A program made the position numbers and the translations under genes. Positions 24,674 through 35,307 of a DNA stretch of 64,000 nt are shown here, one piece after another (position 1 is the stretch's first letter; each line of letters begins with the position of its first letter). Source of the stretch: Gossypium raimondii (Eukaryota > Streptophyta > Magnoliopsida > Malvales > Malvaceae); assembly GCF_025698545.1 (NCBI RefSeq), contig NC_068570.1, positions 59,353,924 through 59,417,923 of the forward strand, written 5' to 3'. The notes under the pieces were generated by a model. The model searched no databases. It had not been told where the DNA came from and saw only the letters and a program-made list of their open reading frames with translations.

Positions 24674-25130
24674 GAGTTAATTGTACTAAACATCAAAGTA
24701 CGACCCTCGTTCTAAATTTGTTCCTAACTTCAAAACATTCCAATACATCTTAAAACTATCAATGTTATATCAATCAAGTCTTTTTATTTTTAAAATCGTT
24801 AATTTAACCATTAAATGACACATAAAATCTTATCGACATAATTTTAATTGAAAATTTTAAAGAATAGTAAAATTTTTCGCTTAACTTTTGAAATTGAAAA
24901 CTAAAAGTAAAATAAGAACCCTTAAAACCAAGATTTTTACATATTTTTTCTTTGAGTTTTTTATTTTAAATTATGTCATATAAGATTCGATATTTTACTT
25001 AATTTTAGTAACAAAAAAATTATTTATATAACATCGATAATTTAAGAATGCAATAAAATATTTTAAGATTTAAGGACCAATTTAGAATGAAAGTCATAGT
25101 TTGAGGATGTTGTTATAATTAACTCTAATA
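24674..25130. mobile_element. Inverted-repeat element, family B
   Basis: The left end GAGTTAATTGTACTAAACAT and the right end ATGTTGTTATAATTAACTC are inverted repeats. The interior resembles copies at 28983-29471, 31243-31628 and 61687-62060 (AACTATCGATGTTATAT, CGTTAATTTAACCATTAAAT). Low-complexity flanks hide the target duplication. It ends just upstream of the coatomer zeta promoter. Confidence 0.75.
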
Positions 25131-25278
25131 ATAAAATTACATATATTAATACCAGTTCCAATCTTCCCTCATCCCGTTATTTCTCGTCGCAGTCACACAG
25201 TTCATAAAGAGCATTTGTCAAAAGAAAATCCCGATATTTTCCCGAGAAATCTTGCCAAACAAAGAAAAAAAAGGAAAA

Positions 25279-27766
25279 ATGGTTAGCTTTCTTTCTCTCA
25301 TTCAGTTATGCAGTCTTTCAATTTCGCATCATACGAACTTTCAATAATTCTTTTGTTTATTTCCAATTTTTGTGTATTAAAGATCCGCTTTGGCTATGTT
25401 CAGTTATATCTAGGTCAGATCTGAATTTATTTACCTCGCATTTGAATTTAATTTCCTTCATATGCAAAATTGTTAATTTTTTCCGAAGAGTTAGACTCAG
25501 ATCCAAGCTTTTTTAAATTTTGAAGGATTAAAAATTTTAAATTGGAATTAAATTGGATTTAGAATTTTAGGGTTTAACTTGAACTGGAGTGCTAGAAAAG
25601 TATTTTAAATCGAAACTAAATTTGAAGGGTTTTTTTCTATTTTAAGATTTGGATTAGCTTGGTTAGTTGAATCTTTATTTTATGAAAAATTCTTTGGTTT
25701 TCTTGTTTGTAGGATTTGAATTTATTTTCCTTCACATGTATATTATTTTTTCTAAGTGTTAGACTCAGATCCAAGCTTTTTAGTTTTGAAGGATTAAATT
25801 TTAAAATTGAAATTAAATTAGATTTAGAATTTTAGGATTTAACTTGAACTGGAGTGCTAGAAAAGCATTTTAAATTGAAGCTATATTTGAAGGATTTTTT
25901 TTTTATCCTTTTAAGATTTGAATTAGCTTGGTTAGTTGAATCTTTATTTATATGGAAGTTTCATTGATTTTCTTGTTTGTAGGAGTTATGCCCTACAATT
26001 AAGAACATCCTTCTTTTGGATTCCGAAGGGAAACGTATAGCTGTTAAGTATTACTCAGATGACTGGCCAACGAATGCTGCTAAGGAAGCTTTTGAGAAAG
26101 CTGTGTTTACCAAAACCCAGAAGACTAATGCTCGAACTGAAGGTAGATCAGTTTTTGCACCATTTTTTCCTTCGTTAATGCTTCCTTACATTTGATTTGA
26201 TTTGATTTTTGTATGTATAGATCCTATAGATATGTTAGGAAGGTTGATCAATGGTGCTCACAATTTATTGAAATTGAGAATTAAAAAAAAAAAGAGAGGC
26301 TCTTTTCTTGTGCATAAAGGGTTTACCTTGGATATATTGTTTTGGACATTGTTTGCCTTTTACCATTTTCTTGTGTTACTCGGATTCGGCTGTGAGTGTC
26401 GGATACAGATATGTATCCCTCATGGGTATGGTTAGTCTTTTCTAAGTTTTTCTATGTATTGGGAGATCCTTGGATGTCATATCCTCATATCCGTGTGTCA
26501 GGCACGAGTGTCATACAAGAGTACTTAAGCAACATAGCCATTCTCTTGGGTCAATTAGAACCATTTCACTCTGGCTCTTCATTTTTCTTGAATAATCCAT
26601 GTTCGAATCACCCATATTCGAGACATAATCAGATACGAGTATATAGGTGCAATCCTCCAAATATACGAATTATTGTTGTTTATAAAATTGACATATTTGC
26701 ATCTCACATTTACTCCCAAATCCGTGTAACATGGAACAAGAAACATTATGGGTTGGCTCATATTGCTATTTTAACATGGTGCATTTTTTACAGCTGAGAT
26801 AACAATGTTTGACAACTATATTGTTGTATACAAGTTCGTTCAAGACCTTCACTTTTTTGTTACCGGAGGTGAAAATGAAAACGAGATCATCTTGGCCACA
26901 GTGCTCCAGGGATTTTTTGATGCTGTTGGACTCCTCCTTAGGTTTTTTCATCATACTTCGTACTATAACTGTCTTCTGATACGTTTGTGTTCAATATCAT
27001 TATCCTAACTTTAGTATATTCCCCTTGTTCCAGAGGCACTGAGGACAAAAAGGAAGCATTGGAGAACTTGGATCTTATTTTGTTGTGCCTCGATGAGATT
27101 GTTGATGGCGGGTATGAATTATCATTCATTGTACTATCGTAGTTTAAGTAATGTTGTTTCATGAATCTCCAAGTAGATAAATTTTCTTTGCTTGTTCGAT
27201 TATTTAAAGCGTCTCTGGTAAAATTCTTCGCCGGAAATGTCTCTTAATTCTTCTCCTCAAAATACTCTAGGTTAAACATCTGGCTGGTTCTGTTCTAATC
27301 ACACATTTTATCCTCTAATGATGTATGCCAGGATACAGGCCGAAAAAGAAAGGAAGTGATTAGTTTTTACAGTTTTCATTCACGTATGTTTGGATTTATT
27401 GGATAGGGAATGAAAAAGGATAGAAATTAGGATATAGAACCAAGGGGAGTCACTAGAAGCAACTATCCCCATAGGATGCTTCTCCAATCATTGTGTTTTA
27501 ACTTTCTTTTTTTTCCCTTTTTTTAATCTATGGACAGTATCATTCTTGAAACTGATGCAAATGTCATTGCCGGAAAAGTTGATAGTCATAGTATGGATGC
27601 CGGAGCTCCTTTGTCCGAGCAGGTAAACTTACTTCTTTTTCATTCTTCTGATTATCCCTTAGCCAAATCCATTGCCACCATATTAACATATTTGGTGCTC
27701 CAACAGACAATAACTCAAGCATTGGCTACCGCTCGTGAACATCTTACGAGATCTCTCCTCAAGTAA
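25279..27766 (+). CDS. COPZ: Coatomer subunit zeta (COPI)
   Basis: Six coding exons: 25279-25281 (ATG only), 25983-26142, 26794-26941, 27034-27111, 27538-27622, 27707-27766. They join in phase to 177 residues, the normal length. Signatures are [105 protein letters not shown] and [19 protein letters not shown]. Zeta is the small longin-fold subunit of the F-subcomplex of the COPI coat, working in Golgi-to-ER and intra-Golgi vesicle transport. The start is fixed by an ATG followed at once by a GTTAGC donor; the next exon begins GAG TTA TGC in the right phase. Intron 1 has an internal tandem duplication that includes its 3' splice site. The gene converges on the CorA-like gene, with 368 bp between stop codons. 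Confidence 0.93.
25440..25982 (+). repeat. Tandem ~270-bp duplication in coatomer zeta intron 1, with duplicated splice acceptor
   Basis: Unit 1 (about 25440-25712) and unit 2 (about 25713-25982) share TTAGACTCAGATCCAAGCTT, TTAACTTGAACTGGAGTGCT, TTAGCTTGGTTAGTTGAATC and the end TTTTCTTGTTTGTAGGA. Each unit therefore ends in a good pyrimidine tract plus AG. Only the second AG leads into coding sequence. Confidence 0.88.
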
Positions 27767-28134
27767 AATGTGTTTACATTGAACCAAACGAGATAAGCTT
27801 GACGGTACTATCTTTCCGTAATGATACTGTATTTGATATGTTTTAGGATAATTTTTGTGCCTTGTTTTGAATGCGATAGAACTGAATATATACTTGCGGC
27901 GGATGTTGTTTACATTGATGTTATTGCAATGCTGTGCTTTCTTGATACTATTTGTCCTACCATCTCATTGCATCCAATAAAAAGCATTCGATTTTGAATC
28001 CGGGATAGAAATGATCGTAATTGCATTCAACGGTGTTATGATTGTTATGATTACGAGTACAAAATTTATCTTCTTTTAGCCATCAATAGCTAGCAAATGG
28101 TACATATTATAGTACTTGAACAGTTGTATATGTG

Positions 28135-31100
28135 TTATTGGATGAGAACATAATCGGCATCATCAAGGAATCCATCTCCGCTAGTTGGTGTCAAGTTATT
28201 CCGATAAGTACTTTTACGAACCTGGGCATGAGCTTCCGCTTCGTGTTGGAACATTTTAACCAGCTCTTGTAACTCTAGCTTCCTAACTTGCACTAGCTCT
28301 TCATTTATAGGCTCTCTTAACCCGAGATAAAGCATGCCGATAACAATTAGCACAATTCCAATGACAACGAGGATGGCTGTAAACAAACCAAACGCATATG
28401 GTGTACCCTCTGCCCCGGGGATCCCATCAACATTGATTCCAAACAGCCCAGTAATAATGGTAAGAACAAGGCCACAACCACCAAAAACACCTAAATTATG
28501 AGTTACCCTAAGGCTTCGGTCCTGCAATAATGTAATCGTAATAGGCAAATGAAGTCACCGGATCACTCAGAACGAGGTAAAAGAATGAGATGGGCTTTGA
28601 AATCGATGAAATTATACAAACCTGTAACCATGCACGAACAGTGCTTTGCATAACATCTTGAATCGTAAACAAACGGCCACGAACTGCTTCTTGCTCTTCA
28701 ATCATCTCTCTTGTGTTCTTTCGTATTCCTTCCAGCAACATTCTAGCCGCATTTCCCCGCAAATGTTGCAGAAGCTCGAAAACAATCTCTTCTCTTGCGT
28801 GGAGCGACCATTTCACTCTGATAACCTAAAACGGAAACACAAAATTCATGAACATGCATCGCGTAAACTACATGAGACTTCTATGCTCGTGTTTACTGTA
28901 TGGTTTCTGAGTTGCAGAAAAGGACACAGATTTACGAGGGTTGCATTTTCAAGCAGATATAATACAAACAATATAGTAGCAAGTTAATTACGCTTGACAT
29001 CCCCAAACTATGACCCTCTTATTCTAAATTGGTCCCCAAAGTTCAAAATCTTCTAATTGCATCCTTAAACTATCGATATTACATTGATCAGGTCCTTTCC
29101 AAAACCGTTAATTTAACTATTAAATGACATGTAAAATCTCATGTGACATAATTTAAAATAAAAATTTAAGAAAAAATGTTGCCATATAACTTTTAAAATT
29201 AAAAACAAAATAAAACGAAATGAAAAAGGGAGTGAACGATAGTTTCTATAAAAGTTTGAAAACCTCAAACCAAAATTCTTATTCTCTTTAAATCTTTCAT
29301 TTTAAATTATGTCACGTAAGATATGACGTCTCATTTAACGGTTAAATTAACGATTTTAGTAACAGAAGGACTTTATAGATGTAACATAAATAATGTAATT
29401 AGAATGTTTTGAAGCTTGAATACCAATTTAAAATGAGGGTCATAATTTAGGGATGTTTGGTGCAATTAACTATATAGTAGCACTATATAGTTTACGAGAG
29501 CAAGGGAGATGAAAACTCAGATAATATTTAGAAAGTGCAACATCCATATCAGAACAAGTTCGAGCAACTAAGCTTTATCCTGAGAGTAGTTGTGAGCTCT
29601 CGTATTAGTGCTCCATATTGCTCAAACTCCTCATTTTTCTTGAAGTACCCGTGTCCAATACATAATTAGACATAGGTACGAAGATATGACTCTTCATTTA
29701 CACAGCCATATCAAATGCATACTCTAATGCGAACACAACCAATTAGAAATATCTCTAATAGCTATGCAATTTGAGGTAAAAGTACCATAAAGGTCTCAAA
29801 TTGCATTTTACCCCCTCTACTTAAAAAATGAGCAAATTAATCATTTCTATTAACAATTTCTTTCATTTGTAATGTTAAAAACTGATGTGGCTGATGAAAC
29901 GACTAGATAATCATACAAAGACTAATTTTTAACAGTAGAAATGGATGAAATTTTAACATAATGACCAATTTGCTCTTTAACCTAACGTATAATGACTAAT
30001 TTGCATTTTTTTTAGTGGGGGGGGCAAAATGCATTCCAACTCTTAGTACAAAGGCTCCATGGTACTCTTACCTACAATTTGGAATATTAAGAAGTTATCA
30101 AAGTTCACCACATATAATTGTTTTCCAATTACAATGGCGGATTTTGATCGAGTGAAGGAACGTAATGTACCTGCTTTGACAATCTTCGGATTTCTTGGTT
30201 CATAATAATGGCGAAAAGATTCATGTCCTCGTGGTTTCTCCTACACAATAAAACTATTTCTCACTCACATTTCCTATGCGTGGAAATATCAAAAACTCCA
30301 TGCTAAAGAGAAAATTTTATATGATCTTTTTAAGTAAAGAACCTGTTCATAAACTTCAATTCGATCTCATCTGCTGCCCCGAAAATGGATTTACGAAACA
30401 ACCTTACAAATTGAAATTGTTAAAGAGAAACTATGAATTAGTTTAAGAACCACAAAATGATGCATATATATATATATACACCAAATATAATAAACTACTT
30501 TCATACAGAAATGGGTAAAAGTACCATGAAGGCCCTTAAACTAAGAGCCAGATTGTATTTTTCCCTTTCTACTAAAAAAATAGACATATTAATCCCTGTA
30601 CGTTAGCTCAAAGAGCAAATTGATCTTTTCTATCAAGAATTTCGCCTAATTGTACTGTTAAAAACTGGCATGGCTGACAGAATAATCAGACAATAACACA
30701 TCGCACGCCATGTGTACCTCATGTTAACGTACAAGAACAGCTTTTAATAGTAAAAATTGATGGAATTTTTAGCAAAAGGACTAATTTGCTCTTTGGTCTA
30801 ACATTCAGGGATCAATTTGCCCATTTCTTAAATAGAGGGGGCAAAATGCAATCCGACTTCTAATACAAGGGTCTCCATGATACTTTTACCTATAGAATTG
30901 CAACCATTACAGTTTTCTTCCAATGACGTTCAAGTTGATGAAACTGCAGTTTTTCTCCATGTAAAATGTTCGATTTACTGAAATTTTCAATGGATATAAT
31001 AATATGTATTGATAAACATTGCTTCAAACATCAATGCACATATATGACTATGATATACAAATACAAAAAAGGTATGGCTTCAATGGAGAAAAACATTAGG

Positions 31101-34068
31101 AATGGTCATCTGATACTTTGCAATGCTAAGAACTCGACACTGAGGTGAAAAACAGACATCGATATGTGCCTGATCCATGTTTTCGAACAAACAATATGTA
31201 GGTTAAACTTCACTCAAAATAAAATAAAAAAGAGTAAATTGCACCAAACATCTCCAAACTATGACCCTCATACTAAATTGATCTTCAAACTTTAAAACGT
31301 TCTAATTACATCCTCAAACTATCAATGTTATATCAATCAAATCCTTACATTATTGAAACCATTAATTTAACAATTAAATGACACGTAAGATCTTATATCA
31401 CATAAAATCTTAAATCTCATTTAACGGTTAAATTAACGATTTAGTAACGGAAGGGCCTTATTGATATAATATCGATAGTTTGAGGATGTAACTAGAATGC
31501 TGTGAAGTTTAGGCCTTATTGATATAATATCGATAGTTTGAGGATGTAACTAGAATGCTTTGAAGTATAATGACCAATTTAGAATGAAGGTCATAGTTTG
31601 GGGATCTCTGACACAATTAATTCAATAAAAAAAAGTGACAGACAAGTGCTTGATATGTCTGCCTTGGATAACTGATGAGATCACAAACACAAAAAGGAGG
31701 AAAGACTTGATAGCAGAGTTAACATGAATATTAATAAGTTAAACTACCTGTCATCCCACCGTGTAAGGCGGCAAGCTAGATGTGCTATGACTTCATGAAC
31801 TGTTCTAGGCACGTTGTGACCTCCAGCAGCAAGAAGCTCCTGGAAAAAATGGTATGAAACGATAATCACATGGAACTGTTAGCTTGTATGGGATAATATA
31901 TGAAAGCAACTTTGTGACAGGGGTTGTAAAAAATGAACAACCTGAACTTCCGTTATTCCGAGAACATTTACACCAGATACGGTCCCTTTTACGTGAAGAA
32001 CAGTTAAGAGGAAGTTTTGCGCTTGCCAAGAACGGAGCACGATAGGGATGTCATCTTCCTCGACAAGTGGATCTCCAACTGATTGTCCCAATAGCTCAAA
32101 TAACAGCCCTCCTGCCACTCTAACCGGGACCTTTTATAAATGATAAAATTCGCAATCAATTATCTAACAAAACCAAATACCACTAAGGAGGTTTCATATG
32201 ATATCCTGTATATGAATTATTACATTTGAATAGATATCAAGTGGGATACTGGTAAGAAACAGCCGGTATACTACACTGGTGGTCACCTAATTATTGGAAA
32301 GCTACTTTTTTTGTCACCCAATTATGAAATGTTACAAGTGGTCACCCAACTAATTGATTTTGTCTTTTTTGGTCACCAGCCGTTAAATGGCCAAGGGAAA
32401 GATGATGTGAGCTTTTAAATTTGGCATAATGGTAACTCTGACCCTCAACATTTATACATGTTGTCAATTTAGTTTTGATTCTAAAAAATTTAACCCCCAA
32501 TATTTGAACATTATGTGATTTGGTCTTTTTTGTAGTTTTGCTTTTCTTTGTGATCTTTTCACTAAAAAACTAAAAAAACGTCTTTTCTCATTCTTTTAAA
32601 ATTAATCCTCAATGTCACAAAGAATGGAAATACCTAAAATCCATGATAATAAATTTCATCTTTTCTCATTTTTTAAAATTAGTGTCACAAAGAAAAACAA
32701 AACTATAAAAAAGACCAAATCATACAATGTGTAAATGTTGAGGGTTAAAATTTTAAAATTTTTAGAATTAAGACTAAATGGATAAAATGTATAAATGTTG
32801 AGTGTTAAAGTTGCTATTAAACCAATTTTAAAAGCTACCAAACTTTTTTTCCATTAGTAATGTAACGGCTGGTGGCCAAAAAAGAAAAAAAAAAACAAAT
32901 AGTTGGATGATAATTTTGCAACTTCTTATAATTGGGTGACCAAAAAAAAAATTTAGTAATAGTTGAGTAACTACCAGTGTAGTTTACCCTAAAAGAGATT
33001 AGCAAAGATGCAGGCTACTATTCATTCTCTTCATACTTTTCTCGAAATGCGTATAATACTATATCACCATTTAGTTGACATTAGACAGAATCAAACAGCA
33101 CATAACTCAAGTTGATATTCTATCACCACTTAGGGCGGGTTTGGATGGGCGATTGGGTGCGGTGCGGTGCGTTTAACTTACTTTTTGTCTCACGCTATAG
33201 TATCGCTACAGTATCTAATCTCACCGCCACCGCTGTTCTTACACTAACCGTAGGTAAACGCGCCGCCCATCCAAACTCACCCTTAGTTGAGACTCAAGAG
33301 AATCGAATAGTACATAAATTGATTTAACTCGAAACTCGTTAAAGTGATATTTAACTGATGCAAAATAAACTTTACCTACAGAATGTCGGGGACTATTACC
33401 TCGTATAGAAGGTGCTTCATCCGCTCACTTATCAGTTTGCTTTCATCTCTCAAAGCTAAGCTAACAGCAGGATGTAACCATTGAGCATTGTTGAGCCAAG
33501 ACACAATGGTGGGGTTACCAGCAGCTAAATGGCACCACCATATGGGCCCTGCCGGTCGTTCCCAATACGGAGCTGCTAAATCTGCAACGGTTAAATCATC
33601 TTCAGTATCTATCCATTCAAACTGTTGTGAATCCCAGCTTCCATTGACTTGCACATTTTTGACAAGGTCCGAAATTCTTTCCCACCCGATAGGTGCCCAA
33701 TAGCTTCCATCAAATTTTTCGGTAGTACGAAACCGGCTTGGTTGAAGGCTATGTCCATTATTGTATTCATCTAAAGAAACAGCCACACGATCCCTTGACT
33801 CTAAACTGAAAGAGGATTCCATTACTTTCTGTTCACCAAGTCCTCGAGAAGATGCCTCGGTTAGTTTATTGGCAGGCACTTGCACCCTATAACCATATCT
33901 TGTGTTCATTGGTTTCTTATGGCCTCGAATAAACTCAAAAGCACAAATCAATCCATCTGTCCAAAGATCAGTCCCGGGCAAAACATCTCTACTCGGAACA
34001 TGTTTATGTTTCTCAGGCATTTTTGTTTTATTCTTTTGAGAAACTGATCGATCCTCGTTATCACTCAT
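28135..34068 (-). CDS. CorA-like Mg2+ transporter family protein
   Basis: Seven coding exons: 34068-33400, 32130-31942, 31839-31748, 30402-30343, 30240-30171, 28825-28622, 28521-28135. They join in phase to 556 residues, similar to the plant proteins annotated as magnesium transporter CorA-like (Arabidopsis At1g29820/At1g29830 type, from memory). Conserved blocks include KHVPSRDVLPGTDLWTDGLI, DDLTVADLAAPYWERPAGP, VAGGLLFELLGQS, RSWQAQNFLLTVLHVKG, EEIVFELLQHLRGNAAR and EEQEAVRGRLFTIQDVMQS. Two C-terminal membrane segments lie at about 439-458 and 472-495, and the first ends in GIN (456-458) where classical CorA has GMN. Transport of Mg2+ is therefore inferred from family membership only. Introns 1, 3 and 5 hold at least six MITE insertions. 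A truncated inverted copy of exon 1 lies at 22969-24031. Confidence 0.9.
28983..29471. mobile_element. Inverted-repeat element, family B, with 11-bp target duplication
   Basis: The ends AGTTAATTACGC and TGCAATTAACT are inverted. Perfect direct repeats ATATAGTAGCA flank it at 28972-28982 and 29472-29482. It is 489 bp, non-coding, and lies in intron 5 of the CorA-like gene. A duplication of about 9-11 bp fits Mutator-like elements. Confidence 0.85.
29775..30072. mobile_element. Mutator-like MITE (GGTAAAAGTACC family)
   Basis: Begins GGTAAAAGTACCATAAAGG and ends CTCCATGGTACTCTTACC. Flanks are TGCAATTTGA (29765-29774) and TACAATTTGG (30073-30082), an 8/10 match interpreted as an aged 10-bp target duplication. 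It lies in intron 5 of the CorA-like gene. Confidence 0.85.
30514..30890. mobile_element. Mutator-like MITE (GGTAAAAGTACC family)
   Basis: Begins GGTAAAAGTACCATGAAGG and ends CTCCATGATACTTTTACC. Flanks TACAGAAATG (30504-30513) and TATAGAATTG (30891-30900) match 8/10, an aged 10-bp duplication. It lies in intron 3 of the CorA-like gene. Confidence 0.85.
31243..31628. mobile_element. Inverted-repeat element, family B
   Basis: The left end GAGTAAATTGCACCAAACAT and the right end CTCTGACACAATTAATTC are inverted. AATAAAAAA occurs on both sides (low complexity). A segment of about 55-60 bp (GGCCTTATTGATATAATATC) is tandemly repeated near 31450-31565. It lies in intron 3 of the CorA-like gene. Confidence 0.75.
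32262..32990. mobile_element. Inverted-repeat element, family A
   Basis: The left end GGTATACTACACTGGTGGTC and the right end, reversed, GGTAAACTACACTGGTAGTT form the terminal repeats. The arms carry GGTCACCCAACTAATTGATT and its complement. The centre contains a further inverted structure (CCTCAACATTTATACATG / TGTATAAATGTTGAG). It lies in intron 1 of the CorA-like gene and is non-coding. Confidence 0.75.
33133..33282. mobile_element. PIF/Harbinger-type (Tourist-like) MITE
   Basis: A 150-bp element with GC-rich ends, GGGCGGGTTTGGATGGGCG on the left and GGGTGAGTTTGGATGGGCGG reversed on the right. It is flanked by the 3-bp duplication TTA (33130-33132 and 33283-33285), the hallmark of PIF/Harbinger. 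It lies in intron 1 of the CorA-like gene. Confidence 0.85.
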
Positions 34069-34147
34069 GATCCTTTTCTATATACAAAACATTCCCAAAC
34101 AAAGAAGCAACATCAGCTAACACATTCATACCCTTAATAATAAGCAC

Positions 34148-34478
34148 GGTAAAGGTATCATGGAGGCCGTTGTACTAGGAGTCAAATAGCATTTTTTATT
34201 CAAAAAATGGGCAAATTAGTCCTTATACATTAGACCAAATAGCAAACTGATCTTTTTTGTTAATAATTTCAACCATTTCTACTGTTAAAAACTGGCTTGG
34301 CTGTCAGAATAACCAAAACACCTGTACCTCAATTTAACATTCAATGACCAGTTTTTAATAGTAAAATGGATGGAACTTTTTTATTTAACATATAGATACT
34401 AATTTGCCCATTTTTTGAGTAGAGAGGGGCAAAATGCAATCTAATTCCTAGTACAACAGCCACCATGGTATTTTTACC
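34148..34478. mobile_element. Mutator-like MITE with perfect 10-bp target duplication
   Basis: Begins GGTAAAGGTATCATGGAGGC and ends CCACCATGGTATTTTTACC. TAATAAGCAC flanks it exactly on both sides (34138-34147 and 34479-34488). It lies 80 bp upstream of the CorA-like ATG, in the presumed 5' UTR intron or promoter. It is absent from the duplicate at 22969-24031. Confidence 0.9.
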
Positions 34479-35307
34479 TAATAAGCACTCGTCGAATTGA
34501 CACTAACCCGAAACATACTAACCTGTAAGCTATCTCCTTTAACACCATCAAATACCCAAAAAACAAACTACAATGAGTGCTTTAAGTAACCTGAAAAATT
34601 CAAAGCTGATAATACAAACTGTTGAATTAGATACCAACGGCTTGTTTTTAACAATCAAATCAAGCTGCCCCATACAATCTGTGAACAAAAACAATACACA
34701 AAAGTATTCTATCATCCATCGATTAAGCTAAATATAATTCATTTTAACAATCACAAAAAAAAAAGCAAAAAAAAAAATCAAAGCTACCCATCATTTAAAT
34801 CAACCATATCTCACTTGATATATATATGGCTTATATAAATTTTCCTAAATTATCATGAACTTTTAGTAACAATTTCATGCTCAACTTTTCACATTAATTT
34901 AGGTCATTTTTTTAATCAACCATTCAAAAGTCCAATCTTCGAAAAGAAATTCTGGGTATTGCAGATTAAATTACTAAATAATAAATAATTAAAAGCAAAT
35001 AAAAAGAATATTACCTCAAGATCAGAAGCTGCTTCAGCTTTAATTTTAAAAGAAAAAGAAAAAAAATTATGAGGAAAATGCTGGGAAAGAAAGAGTTGAT
35101 TGTGAGAGGTAATTATTAACTGAGTGACAAGTGAAATGGAAAAAGCTTGAATTTTGAAGATAAAAAGGAATATGGTAAAGAAAGAATATTAATTATTATA
35201 AATTAAATATCTATACGAAAATAAATAATTGAGTTGGGCTAAATTCTCAATTGGAAAATAAAAGCCCACTCAACTGCAATTTTTGTAAACTAAATGGATA
35301 TTTAACC

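Noticed and set aside
26202-27162. Several 60-133 residue open frames on both strands
   Set aside because: They lie in introns or opposite exons of the coatomer zeta gene; 26202-26797 is intron 2.
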